A stretch of 64,000 bases of DNA from Manis javanica (taxonomy: Eukaryota; Chordata; Mammalia; Pholidota; Manidae), in NCBI RefSeq assembly GCF_040802235.1, contig NC_133159.1:173784626-173848625 (forward strand). Direction: 5' to 3'. The notes below the pieces were generated by a model that saw only the letters and a list, made by a program, of their open reading frames with translations, searched no databases and was not told where the DNA came from. This document shows, in pieces, positions 37,464-50,112 of this stretch. Within the stretch, counting starts at the first letter, position 1; each line of letters starts with the position of its first letter. A program made the translations under genes and the position numbers.

Positions 37464-38504
37464 TTGCAAACGCCGTGCAAAGACTCCGAAATACATTGCT
37501 TCCTTTAAGAGCAAAGCTTCGTTATGACACCAGAATACTCCGAGATACATGCATTTACTCTTAATTTGCACACACTCTCACGCACACACTCATGGGATCA
37601 TCTGCAAAGTTCCAGGATCCAGACCCGGTTAACACTGAAGTTAATGTAGGTTTTTAAAGGGTCCTACACGCTCTTGCCTGGTTGCTGGGAATGAGGACTG
37701 GGAGGCGCTGACGTGAAAGGCAGAGCTGGGTGTCTGTAGGAGTTGCTGTTCCCGAGAATTCATTACCCTCTATAAATTGCTCTGATTTTAGATCAGCAGA
37801 GCGTGCCCGGCGGTGGTGGAGAAAGAGATTGAGGGCGGACAATGCTAGAGGGAACGAGTCGTTCACTCTGCAGAGAAGTCTAGGCTCTTTGTAAGTAGTT
37901 CATCAACAGTCGGGAAAAGCAAGAGCCAAGCGGCTATGCAGTTGCAACATTTGGGAGCGTCTGAGTCCAGCTGGGTTCCGTGCGTCGGTCCCGGTTCCTT
38001 CTCCCATTTACTTCGCTGCTTCTCCGCTCACCGAAAGTGCTGCGGGGGACTCGGGGGGCGTGGGGCTCTGGTAGGAGAGAGGAGACAGGGAGAGGCGCCC
38101 GGGCTGAAAAGCAATCCTCCCCGGCTGCAAACGTTTCGCCCGGGCACTGGCACCTCGCGGGGCCCTGGAGGAGCACGCAGCACGGCCCGCGCCGAGGACA
38201 GGAAAGGGAAAGTGTGGGGCTCGGAGAGGTGTAGGAAGCTCTGCCCAAGGCCAGGCTGCAATTAGGCAGCCGCAAAAGCGCGGCCGGCCGCGGAGCTTCC
38301 CACCTGCTGCCGTCCCAGCTGGGGCGCAAATTCCTCCTCCCCAGCCCCGGCCTGGCTCCGCCGCCCGCTCGCAGGGCGGAGGGGGGAGGCGGCGGCGGCG
38401 GCAGGTTCTCCCCGCCGGCGGCGCAACGCGCTGGGCGGCGGGTGTAGCATCCTCCCCTCCCCGCCGCGGGGCTCGGGGCTGGCCGCACGGCCAGGCGCAC
38501 TGCG

Positions 38505-38570
38505 ATTGGCCGGGGGTGGCCCGGGGCGGAGCCAGGCGGGCCGGTAATCTCGAGCCCAGGATCTAAAAAG
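38505..38570 (+). promoter_or_regulatory. KCNJ2: KCNJ2 core promoter elements
   Basis: Within 66 bases lie an inverted CCAAT box (GATTGGCC; ATTGG at 38505-38509), an Sp1-type GC box (GGGGCGGAGCC, 38523-38533) and a TATA-like CTAAAAAG (38563-38570). A start about 25-35 bases downstream would fall at roughly 38590-38605. Factor binding is inferred from motifs only. Confidence 0.6.
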
Positions 38571-38589
38571 AGCCCAGGATATTGCAGAG

Positions 38590-38755
38590 CGCACTGGAGC
38601 CTTGGCCAGCGCGCAGCTTTCCCCGGCGCCGGCAAGCTGGGTCTTGGGAATTCTGGTTTGTTTTGGCTCACTGGCTTTCACAAACTGCTGGATTTTACAT
38701 GCCTCTGTAGCCCCCACTTCCACTCCATGTCCCCATGCTGCTGCGCCAGCAACAG
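38590..38755 (+). other. KCNJ2: KCNJ2 exon 1 (non-coding)
   Basis: The first exon is predicted to run from the start region to the splice donor CAACAG|GTAAGG (GT at 38756). In mammals KCNJ2 has one non-coding exon followed by one exon with the full reading frame, and this arrangement fits. The left edge is approximate. Three ATGs occur in it (38699, 38727, 38735), so the 5'UTR is uORF-bearing. Confidence 0.75.
38699..38755 (+). promoter_or_regulatory. Three uORF starts in KCNJ2 exon 1
   Basis: ATG 38699 opens a 3-codon frame ending at 38710. ATG 38727 and ATG 38735, in different frames, both read through the exon junction. If 38755 is spliced to 43722, the first ends at TAA 43753-43755 (20 codons) and the second at TGA 43758-43760 (19 codons). 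All end before the Kir2.1 start. Their translation is not shown. Confidence 0.6.
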
Positions 38756-41700
38756 GTAAGGGCTGCTGTGTGTTTTCTTGCCTCCTCTCTCGCTGCCTGT
38801 GTGTCCTGGGGAGTGGACTCGGGCTGCCATCCCCGACTCTGCCCTGCCCCGCTCTTCCAGCGGTGCCCAGCTGTCACGGTGCTGGAGCACTCACCCACGC
38901 TCCGGAGTCCCAGATCATGCCTATAGAGTTTGTGTGAGCACCAGAACATCCCCAGAGCTAAAAATACTGAGACATGCTTGGAACAGTTGAGCAATAGGAA
39001 CAGATTTTTCTGCAGCATCTGTTTGTGCTCATAACTTCCAATGCACCAGCTGTAGCGAGATACTGAGTTTAGAGACAAGGGCGAGGGAGCTTGTGTTCCA
39101 TTCTGGCTCCAAGGGAAAAGACCGGGGTGGGGTGGGGTGGGCAGAAGTGGGTGTCCAGAGCGCTGGTCTCAGCCTTGGCAGACCTTGGGACTCAGCACTA
39201 GTCTTGATCCTTGGCGTCTCTCTCTCTCTCTTTTCCCTTTGTCATTGCTTCGAGAGTAGGGTCAAATTCCAAACAGAGCGAGCGTCTCAAAGTTGCTTTG
39301 CTGGGGAACAGAGCGCGAGCCCGAGTCGGATTTAAGCGGAAGACCGCAAAACTTTCACATCCTATGTCACTCTACCCTTAGCAACTTGTTATTCTCAGTA
39401 ATAGTTGTATTAATACCTAAGCTCAAGACAGCATGGTTTCAGGGAAGCACAGCGGTCAAAATGACTTGATTCTGCAAAAAGATTGCATCATAAGATGGAC
39501 TCGTCATGACAAAAAAAAAAGTAAAGATAGGAAACGGACAGTTGAATGTCTGTCTGGGTAAGCCTTTCAGTAGCGTGGTAACTAGGATACTGCTGTGAAT
39601 CCCGGCGATTTTCATAAACTCAGAATTTACCTTCTAGGAAATAAGGCATTATTTGAAAACGTGTTTTGGGTATGCAAAACTGCATATTGCCTTTTATTGC
39701 TTATTTTCTTTTTGCATTAGTAGTAGCTAGGCTGTCAGATTTCTTCTCACCACTGTTCTGTCTGCTTTATAGTACCTGTACACTGCCTAGTTTTTTCCTG
39801 CTCACTTAAACCCTCACGCCAGATACTTTGTTTATATTTTGCCATTATCCAGAAAAATCTTCTTGCTCAGGAGAAAGAGAGGTCACTTCAAGTATGGCGG
39901 GAGGGGTGAGAGTTGAAGTCAAGGTCATTTCACTTGCTTTCAGCCCCTCCCCTTCATGTTTTAGTGGCGCTTTTATGTTAGTGGTATCCATGGGAATATT
40001 TATTCTAACCTCTTGTGAATTTGGCCTTTTTAAAAAAAGAATACACCGTATTTCTACTTCCCTGAGACCCTCCAGCTGTAGAAGATCTGGTTAACTGTAG
40101 AGTCCTTGGATGACTTTTGAGTAGCGCGGAAGATTGACCGCATCTTTACCTAAACAGATTGACTGTTCAAAGCTTGTGTGTATGTGCATCTTTGTTTACC
40201 AAATGTGTATATTCTGCAGCATTTGCAAATGCTGAGTGACATTGCAAGCACTGTTGAGTATAAATGTTACAGTGCTCACAGAGCTAAATGGGCATCCCAC
40301 CCCAGCTCTCCTTCCCTTCCCCCTCCCTTCTGTTTACTGAGCTTCTGAGAGATGGCTTTGCTAGCATTTGTGCTCACATAGCAACATGTGCCCAGAGCAC
40401 ACTCAGGCTGGTCTATATGGCGTCAGCTGGGGAATAGCTGCTCCAAACACTCATTAGCAGACTGCTCTGTCAGCCCAGCACACTTTCACTATCCTTATTT
40501 CCAATCCTTAGGTAGAAATATTCACTGCACACCATGACCATATTATGGGACACATTTACTCTCCTGGATTCTTCATAATGACATTTTTCTGGTGTTTTTA
40601 TAATCTCTATTGGAAATGTTTCCTATATGGTAAAAATGAGTTAGGTTCACTGATTTTTTTTTGCCATGTTATCTCCTTGACCTTGTAATAATCCATAGCT
40701 CTCTCTCCTTTAACATCTACCTAAGACTGAAACACTGAACTATTTTTTTCCATTGCTTATGCTTAATTTTGGCTCAGCCTATAAATAGTCTTAACATGAA
40801 CAGCACCACATGTAGCCTCTCAATTTCCCAGAAATACTTTCTACCTCATTGGTTTTAGCCTGGGTAAAATGATTATTTTGTCTCTTAAATTTACATCAGT
40901 CCCTTAAATATTTTGGCTGAAAGGGGAATTTACACATTGTTCATCAATCAAATATCAGATCTCCTGAATTGTACCCTTTAAGGAGTCCAATCACTTTAGT
41001 ATTCTCATGTACTCTTCATCTCATGTTCCTCAAAGAATTATTTTGAATCTATGCCTAAAATAAAGTTGCATGAAAGCCCTGTTCCCAGTGAAACTTTTTC
41101 CCAGATGCTCATGAATTAGTGATTTCCAGTGAGAGAAGAGTAGACAAGTAGTATTCTGCTTGCCTAAAGCCATTCAGACGTCTGGGCAGGTCAACAGGAA
41201 TGGCATTCTTCACAGTGAAATGTTAAGACAATTATCCTATCAAACTGTCAGGTTCTAGATTTTTGCTATGTAATCAGCTCCCCAGTAGTCTGAATGCACA
41301 TAATGTGTATATACACATACACACACCTACATCTCTTGAAAAAATATCTATTTGAAGTGACAAAAGTTTCCATTAGCCAAAATCATCTTTTTTCCCCCTT
41401 TCCAGGTAGAAATTGTAAAATTCTAAATGATGCTCTGCACGTGGACCAAATTCTCTCATTAACTATGGAAATAAGACAATAATAGTCACTCAAAACAGGC
41501 TATTTTCAAGGTTCTAAATGCAGAAAGCTATTTGTAGGAAGCTGGTATTGTATGTTATGTGGAATTCAAACTAGCATCCTGGGGTTAGGATTTTTGGAAA
41601 GTCATAATTCAGTCTTTAGATTTCATATGGTTATTATGCTTTAATCTGGAAAGAGTGTAGAAATAAGTCAGAAGAAATTTGAGACTGTCCATGGTTCCTA

Positions 41701-43721
41701 ATGGTAACACAGATGAAGGGATTGTTTTGAATCATGAAAAGGGAACTTCTTGGTGTCAGTTTATAATAAAAGATTCTGAAGTCAATCAGAGCTCAAGGAT
41801 ACAAGCACAATTTAAATGAGGCCCCCCCACCCTTTTTCGCAAAGTACACCTGCATTTGGTATTCTGTTACTACCTCTTTCTGTTTTTGTGTAGAAAATGC
41901 CTGGCAATTTCATATGAGCCCAATAAGCTGAAATCACTGTTAGAAAAAATTATTTCCGTGTCCAGGATCTAGAACTCTGAGGAATATGAGTCTTGTTTCT
42001 TTTGTCCAAGTACAAACTTCACAGGGAAGCAGACAAAACATTGAAGCAGGTGGAAGGCTGGGAAGGCACAGTAACTTCTTTTTATAAAGTAATTCAAAGG
42101 CACTTTTAAATCGGGCATCATTTAGGTGTCAAACGCTGCCAAAATGTAACACACATTGCAATTTTCACAGATGACTAATCTCAGGAAAAATGTGTTGGGG
42201 CACATTCTTGCATAATAACTTGGATAAAGAGGGATAAGTGAGAAGACTGTAACAAGGCATTTTCAAAGACAATGCACCGTGCCTCTTTAAAGGGGTGCAC
42301 AACAGTAAGATAAATGATTTGCTTTATTTGTTTGCAGTTGGCTTGGCTGGAATTGGTTCTGTTCACTGCTTAGTCTTAATGTAATTTGGGGGGAGAAAGA
42401 AAAAAGTAGAGTCATTTTCTCAGGGCTTCAACAGATTTCTGATCCTCTCCATCTGTTTTTTGTTGTCCCCCTTTACTACAGGAGATAGATGGCAGTTGTT
42501 TGCAAAGTGGAGAATCACTGTTACTTTTTAGTTCTATGCTGTGTTAGTTTTTGTTAATTTATATACAGTAAAGGATACACCGGAGACTTACCTTAGGCTT
42601 TTGCTAGTTAGTCAAGTAACAAAACAAAAAAGGTTTATTTGGAGCAAAGATTGAAAGTTAAATAGGTAGCCTTTACCTGGGGAAGGATGAGGCAAGAAGC
42701 GAAAATGGGAAACTCCTATTTGTTCAACTTAAGTACAGGTGAGCGCCTTCTCCATAGGAACATAGCAAACAACAGCACTGGAAATGAAACTAAGCTGACG
42801 GACGTTTATGATTTACTCTGACAAAGTTGTCTCTGTTTGGGAAAACACAGAATTGGACCCACATGAAATGAGTTCCTGCCTTATCTTAATCCGCTAAAGA
42901 CCTCGTCCTTTGGCACAAAGGTTCTTACTTCCTCGGCTGTCATTACACATGGCAGTCCCATCTCCAGAGAATTTCAGAACTCCGATTGCTAAGCAACAGA
43001 GTCGCTCTCTATCCCCAGAGCAAACCTGTGCCTTCGTGTCAGAATCACTTGCACGTACAGAGATGTTATTAGGTATTTCTACACAGTGGCTGCTTAAAGT
43101 GTGTGAAGTGATAGAGCAAGCCCAGTCTCCAGAAACTGGGATTCATTTCTGATGATTAGAAAGGCTGTCCTACTCAGTTTTAGCATTTAGACAAAGTAGT
43201 CTGTGCCTTCTGATTTCAACCTAGTCATCAAGGGCTCTGTTATTGTCCCATAATGCACCTGCAGCTCAATGTTAATGCTCTGCATTCATATGAAATGTTC
43301 TCTAGAACATTCTTGAGTTCTTGAAGCTTTGTGACAAGTCTTGGATTTTGAAAATCTTTCTTTTGCTTATTAACTTGGGACCCTAGCAGGTAGAGAAGGT
43401 AAAAGTAAACAGTAGAAGAGAGACTAGGTCTGTGATGTAGAAGTTCCTAGATTGCTGGCAAAAAAAAAAGGGGGGGTGGGAAGGGCCTAAAATTTTGGTT
43501 CCAAGACTGTCACAATTAACTCGTCTATGTTTAATGACTATATGCATTTAAATAAAATAAAAAATGTTTTTAGGGTACAAAGAAATTAAAAACCCTATAA
43601 TTAAATGCAGAGTATATTTATGTATATCTGACTCAGTGTCTTGCAAGGAAATGTTGCCTTAGAAAGTAGAACCCTTTAATAATGACTTCTTTCATAATGA
43701 AGGATGTCTCTTTTTCTGCAG
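38756..43721 (+). other. KCNJ2: KCNJ2 5'UTR intron
   Basis: A 4,966-base intron bounded by GTAAGG and TTTTTCTGCAG. Its first 600 bases remain GC-rich and include a G-quadruplex motif at 39124-39141. The rest is AT-rich, with no repeat family or exon that I recognise. 'ttgctaagcaac' at about 42987-42998 is a possible RFX half-palindrome. Confidence 0.75.
39124..39141 (+). promoter_or_regulatory. Canonical G-quadruplex motif in KCNJ2 intron 1
   Basis: Four G-runs of 4, 4, 4 and 3 separated by single T residues on the sense strand, 369 bases after the exon 1 donor. Single-base loops give the most stable class of quadruplex. Any regulatory effect is inference. Confidence 0.7.
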
Positions 43722-43722
43722 G
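43711..43722 (+). promoter_or_regulatory. KCNJ2: Splice acceptor of KCNJ2 exon 2
   Basis: The pyrimidine tract CTCTTTTTCTGCAG has AG at 43720-43721, and the exon begins GACGTG. It lies 221 bases upstream of the Kir2.1 start, consistent with the two-exon gene. Confidence 0.85.
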
Positions 43723-43735
43723 ACGTGTTCTCTGG

Positions 43736-43787
43736 ATGGCAAGCTGAGTTACTAAGGTGACTCTGCATGTCAGTAGACGGACTGTGA
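43736..43787 (+). promoter_or_regulatory. Short uORFs in KCNJ2 exon 2 leader
   Basis: ATG 43736 gives a 3-codon frame (stop 43745-43747). ATG 43767 gives a 6-codon frame (stop 43785-43787). With the exon 1 starts this makes five upstream ATGs before the coding start at 43943. Confidence 0.65.
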
Positions 43788-43798
43788 TAGAACCTTAA

Positions 43799-45226
<1,428 letters not shown>

Positions 45227-45494
45227 CTGACTCATTCCTTCTCTGGAATATTTACTTTAAAACAGTCTGTTGGTCAAAGGCCCAAAACAGTTATTCAGAC
45301 GACGGTACTGGTGAAGAGGTCGGTCAAGGCAAGTGGCCACAAGGGACTGAGGCTAGCACAATGGCTTCCAAGAAAGACTGTAAGCTCGAAGATGAACATA
45401 AAGCACTAAACATGCCTCCCCGGGACCCGATGGCACATACGTGTTGTAGAATAAGTTATGGGGTTTTTATGTTTTGTTTTGTGTTTTTTACAAA

Positions 45495-45501
45495 ACTTGA
45501 A
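45495..45501 (+). promoter_or_regulatory. miR-26 seed match (7-mer)
   Basis: ACTTGAA pairs with miR-26 seed positions 2-7 plus the A opposite position 1. It is weaker than the 8-mer at 48443. Confidence 0.45.
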
Positions 45502-46370
45502 CTTGCAGGCAAGCCTTGGTTGGGTATTTGACTTATCCAGAATGCTTCTCTTTAGGGAACAAGAATGTTTTTAATGGCATAACAAAGGCAAGACTCTGCC
45601 TTAATTTTTGAAAAGCTGCTAACTACATGAACACAAATGATATTTTTGTTGTAGTGTAGTTTTTCTCTGTGTAATTTAAAAGTCAGTGTTGAACTTTGTT
45701 GAAAGCTCATGATATGCACTTCAAAGTGGCAAGTATTTGGCTATTAGCTGCCAAAATGAGAGCCTGATTTTTTGAGGCCAGTAATTTGTTTGCTAGAATT
45801 GATTTCTCTCTCTCCGTCCCTCCCCGCCCCCCTCTCTTTCTCTCTCCCTGGTTACATAAGGGCATTATGTAACACTAGCCAAATGGTAGCCTCTGGGTTG
45901 GGATTTATTTTTCTTTTCCTCCATGATGTTAATGGGTTATCTAAAATTTTAACTTAGACTACCTAAAATAAATACCAAAGATAATGCACATTTTTGCACA
46001 GTGGAGCTTATAGTAAAAAGGGAGGAAAGCCCCATGGCTGCCTTGGAATCAAGAGACAGTAACTTTGAACCTCAGCAGGACCTTGAACTGCCCTCTGCTT
46101 TTGCACCTTATTCAGAAAATTGAACATCATGCACACAGAATCTAGTAAATGTAGTGGTTTTTAAAACTTGGTTCTTTCATACAACTTTCATGTTATAGGA
46201 GAAAGGAGAAATGGAAAGTAAAATTCACACACACACACACACACACACAGAAAAAAATAAAAAATATATACACATCTTTTCTTTCCTGCGAGGTAGTGCT
46301 GGCCAGGGTAACATATAAGGTGAGAAGTGGTGATGTGCTCTTAGATTTTTCTGGATTTTTCCCTTTCTGC

Positions 46371-46378
46371 ACATTCCA
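46371..46378 (+). promoter_or_regulatory. miR-1/miR-206 8-mer seed match
   Basis: ACATTCCA is the full 8-mer complement of the miR-1/206 seed. KCNJ2 is a reported miR-1 target in heart, so this is a plausible functional site. The accessibility of this copy is unknown. Confidence 0.7.
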
Positions 46379-47805
46379 AAATGTATTCCATAGGTTAAGA
46401 ACTAGGTTGAAGTTAGTTGGCATCCTAAAAATCAAGCCATCCAACATGAAAGATAAAATAGGTTTAAACCCTTGCGGCTGAAATTGTTGCCCTGTCAGGA
46501 CATTTCCAGCCTGACTTTGCCTTCAAAAAGATGCCACGCCTGGCCTCTAGGCTGGTTCTTCTGATCAGTCTGTCTGGAGTGAGTCCCGCAGCATCTGGGA
46601 GGGCTGCAAATGCCGAAGTGGGGAGGTGGTGAGACCGGGACTAGTCGCTTTGATGTAGCTCATCAGCTCAAGTATTCAGGAGGGAGAGGAAAGTTCTTTT
46701 TTTAATGGTAGAGGGAAAGAATGAAAACGTCTCAGTATTTCAGGGTCAGCAAAAGCCATAAAAAACATAACACAGTCCCACATAAAGGGAATAATGGTCC
46801 AAAAGAGTTTTCTCCTTTATGTGTGCATGCTCCTGATTGAATCTGAGCTGATCCTGTCACCTACGGAGCCCGAGAGCAGATCGCTCAAGACACATTACTT
46901 TCTAGAAATCTCTCCTCCTGCCTGGCTGCCTGCCTTGCTAGAAACATGCTTTTTTTTTTTTTTTTTTTTGTATTTTCTGTCCTAGTTCACTAATGGAACT
47001 CTTTTTTTTTGGTTTGAAGGTTCTTATCTGTGAATTCTGGGATTGCTGACTTTTCCTTTCTCATTGGAATCTCAAAATCAACTCTCGTATGGTATTATTT
47101 CCCTGTATGCCATTAAAAAACAGCTTGTTCTAGCATCCTGTATTTCGTAAACTGGTGTTCGTGATGGTCTCTGGTTCTTCAGCAGCCATATCTGAATGCA
47201 GTGCCTGCAATAAGATGACAGTTTCTGCTGTTCTCAGCCTTCAAAGTTGGTGGGTTTGAAACTGTGGCATTGCTTTCACTGTAACCAAGGTGAGATGTCA
47301 AGATGGATGCTATTTTAAATCCACATTTAAAGGCAGGGTTGGGAAGTTGCTTAGCGTTGGAGGAACTGGGATTGAGGAGACAAGGGAACTGACAGAAGAG
47401 GTAACAATTTGGCCGTTGACAGGGAGAGGGTATCGAGGGCTTCAGCTGCTGCTATTACGATATTTTGCAAAGGAAAATAATCAAACCAAAGAGTATTCAG
47501 TGATATATAAATTAAATGAAGATACAGTGCAGAAGGGGGGTGACCACAAAGAAGGTTCTCCCTCACCCCGAACACAAGTGCTGCCACTCAAAAAGACTTG
47601 AGCTCTTTGACAGGGGGTGGGGAAATGGGTAAAAGGAGGGAGAGAATTCTTTTAACTCCTTTGTGAAAAAAGAGAAAAAAAATCTAACATTTCTGGTGCA
47701 CAGGTTTGTTTTGTGTTTTTTTTTTCAAGAAAATTTTGCAGAAGCTATGTTTTTAAAGTGTACATTTTATAAAGTTTATCAGATATTTTCATATTTAAAG
47801 CCAAA

Positions 47806-47813
47806 TGTAAATA
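47806..47813 (+). promoter_or_regulatory. Pumilio recognition element
   Basis: TGTAAATA fits the UGUANAUA consensus bound by PUM1/PUM2. Confidence 0.55.
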
Positions 47814-47960
47814 GACGTCTGTAAAGGAAAAACACATCGCCATAGAAAGTGTAATTTCAGTGCAGCCATTTCTGAGAGCTAGTACCTAGATGCTACCGGT
47901 TAGCATGGTTTTAGCAAATATTTACCAGCCTTATAAGGTTCGTACTGCTATGTTCCTCTG

Positions 47961-47969
47961 TTATTTATT
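47961..47969 (+). promoter_or_regulatory. AU-rich element nonamer
   Basis: TTATTTATT matches the UUAUUUA(U/A)(U/A) instability nonamer. It is a single copy, so any effect on mRNA decay may be modest. Confidence 0.5.
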
Positions 47970-48442
47970 TCAGCATGGACTGTTCATTTGAAAGCTTTTT
48001 TCTAGTTACTAGTATTTTAACAGTTACAAGCGTTAAATGGCAATTTTCTTTCTTTCTTTCCTTTTTTTTTGTCAAGAGCCAAGACACACGTAAATGCACA
48101 ACATTTTTTTGTTGCATTTTACCTTCAAAACCTTTGTCCTTAATGACTGGGTCTCCTTAATTAGTGCCCATATGTCATTGGAGTGAAGATTCAAGAGACT
48201 CACCGTGAATATCTGGGGTCTGTTCCGGGGTACGTGTTGCTTTTCTATTGCAAGCTAATCCCCTTTGAATTTATTTAGAAATGATTCCCTTTTAAAGAGT
48301 TTTTGCCCATCTCTGGAAGGGCATTATATTTTTGAGGAGAAGGCATAGAGTTCTGGTTATCCTATTTTTAAATAAAAGGCAGACAAAGTGAATTCTATTT
48401 TGATTATTGAGAAGTGAATAGTTTTCTATCCCTCTAAGAGTA

Positions 48443-48450
48443 TACTTGAA
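48443..48450 (+). promoter_or_regulatory. miR-26 8-mer seed match
   Basis: TACTTGAA is the full 8-mer match to the miR-26 seed. miR-26 is reported to repress KCNJ2 in atrial tissue. The site lies in the distal 3'UTR, near the end, where sites tend to be effective. Confidence 0.65.
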
Positions 48451-48946
48451 TCAGACATTTTAAGGATGTCGTTATAGCACTGTAGTCATTTCCAAATTCC
48501 TAGAGAAAGTTTGTTTTCCCTTTTTTTTACTTTATTTTACTAACGCAATTATTTCTTCCCTGTACTCCTTTTCGCCCTATAAACTCGCGTCTCACACCCT
48601 GATGTTTCTTCGATGAACTCTGTCCCCCAAATCACATTACCCTTGCAGATAACAAATGACAGTTTGTGTTTTATAATATGCCACTGAGTAAAGGCGAAAG
48701 GCTTGTTCTGAGAAGTAGAGTGAGTTCTTTTTCACTCTGTCTAGTAATGTTAAGGTGAAAAAAAAGTGTTGGGCAATCACCTTCCTCCCCCAATAGGATC
48801 TCTTTTCTAGTTATGTTGGATTTCAGCTCTGGGTTCCGGTGAGTTGAACAATCCTGGCCTTGGACAATCGTGATAGTTATTATTTTTCCCGTTTGCCGTC
48901 TTTTTGTATCTTAAAGTCTTCCTATTGTACTGCACAAATCATGGAT

Positions 48947-48954
48947 TGTACATA
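48947..48954 (+). promoter_or_regulatory. Pumilio recognition element near polyA site
   Basis: TGTACATA fits UGUANAUA and lies 34 bases before the first AATAAA. Confidence 0.55.
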
Positions 48955-48988
48955 TTTTTATATATTATGTCTTATTTTATTATTTCTA

Positions 48989-49001
48989 AATAAAAAATAA
49001 A
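48989..49001 (+). terminator. KCNJ2: KCNJ2 polyadenylation signals (tandem)
   Basis: Two AATAAA hexamers, at 48989-48994 and 48996-49001, separated by one base. They follow a very AT-rich segment (ATATTTTTATATATTATG) like the end of known KCNJ2 mRNAs. Cleavage is expected at about 49012-49025. Confidence 0.85.
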
Positions 49002-49024
49002 AAGTTGAAAACAAATCAGTGCAA

Positions 49025-49416
49025 GAATCTTTGGGCTTCCTGTACGATTACCATAGAATTGTTGAGATATAAAGCAAGTGTTCCCAAACAATAGGACATA
49101 AACCCTGGTAGTGGATGAATAGAGCCATAGAAATTGCCTGAAGAGGCAGGTGGCAGATTAGTTTAATCCAAGTTAGAGGAAGTCAAGCTCATGTTTTGTT
49201 TTTGGACAGAATGGCCTAGGTAGAGAGAGGGTAGAAAAGACCCAAAACCAAGCAAAAAACAATACTAACAAAAAATATGTATAAGGTTTAGATTTTGATT
49301 CTCTGTTTCATGATATTAATTACTCTCTTTGGAATGTAGACTATGTGTAGGGTCCTGACTTGTATATTAGCTCATTCCCCCAAAAAACAAAACAGTTTCT
49401 TCTCCTATTAGGCATT
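49025..49416. other. Intergenic downstream of KCNJ2; no gene seen
   Basis: Non-coding; nothing recognised. Confidence 0.4.
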
Positions 49417-49639
49417 GGTCAACAGTTAGCAAATGGGCTTCATAAAGGACCAGATAGTATATATTTTTGGCTTTGCAGAATGAAAGTCTTTGTTTCAACT
49501 CTGTAACTCTGCCCTTGAATGCCAGGGCAATTACAGATGAGAGGGAAACAAATGGTGTGGTTGTGTTACAATAAAACTTTACTTAAAACTACAGGTGGTG
49601 GGCCAGATTTGGCCATGGCCTGTAATTTGTTGACCTCTG
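49417..49639 (+). mobile_element. hAT-Charlie-type DNA transposon copy
   Basis: Third copy of the family seen at 1995 and 27226: 'gaccagatagtatatatttttggctttg', 'gttacaataaaactttac', 'ggtgggccagatttggcc' and terminal 'ttgttgacctctg'. Confidence 0.75.
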
Positions 49640-49869
49640 TGTAGATGAAACTGAGTTGATATTCAAATTCAGGTTTTATCTGCCTTTAATTCACTAAGCT
49701 ATATACTGTCTCAAGGCACAACGTTACCAAGGATATGTGGTTTCAGAGAAAATGCCACTTCCTCCAGCAGATTTGGAATAACTTAGCTGTTTTTCATGAC
49801 TGGAAACCCTGAGAAAAATCTGCATTCTAAAGTAGGGTTTATGCTGTCATACTTCTTCTTTAACAAATC

Positions 49870-50112
49870 CTCATATGGCACTCACTATGTTTCAAATGTG
49901 ATTCTAGGTTCTTTATAAGTAATAATTCATTCTTAGCAGCAATTCTATGGGCTAGGCACTATTATTATCCCCATTTAAGAAATGAAGAAACAGGCCCAGA
50001 GAGGTTGAGCACTTTTTGCAAACACACACAGCTAATAGGTAGTAGAACTGACATTTAAACTGAAGTCATTCAGTGCTGGGCTGTGCTTTTTAGTATTACT
50101 CTATGCCTTCCC
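49870..50112 (-). mobile_element. MIR SINE
   Basis: Complement MIR with a clear core: 'ggcactattattatccccatttaag', 'gaagaaacaggcccagagaggttgag', 'cacacacagctaataggtagtagaactg', then 'gtcattcagtgctgggctgtgc'. Confidence 0.9.

Larger units (their letters stand above)
37900..38760. promoter_or_regulatory. KCNJ2: KCNJ2 CpG island
   Basis: Dense GC and CpG content, highest at 38030-38560, including (GGC)5 at 38388-38402 and CCGCCGCGGGG at about 38460. This contrasts sharply with the AT-rich surroundings and covers the predicted transcription start and exon 1. The large antisense frames here are composition artefacts. Confidence 0.9.
45227..49015 (+). other. KCNJ2: KCNJ2 3' untranslated region
   Basis: A long AT-rich 3'UTR from the stop to tandem AATAAA signals. 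It holds an (AC)12 run at 46226-46249, a 20-base T-run at 46950-46969, a miR-1/206 8-mer match, a miR-26 8-mer and a 7-mer match, two Pumilio motifs and an AU-rich nonamer. Its length of about 3.8 kb is normal for mammalian KCNJ2. Short frames within it are incidental. Confidence 0.85.

Noticed and set aside
37177-37571. Frames through the (AC)n tract
   Set aside because: Cys-Val or Thr-His repeats come from translating a dinucleotide microsatellite. They are not genes.
37934-38723. Large antisense frames (245 and 153 aa) over the KCNJ2 promoter
   Set aside because: Pro/Arg/Ala-rich low-complexity products of a CpG island. GC-rich DNA has few stop codons.
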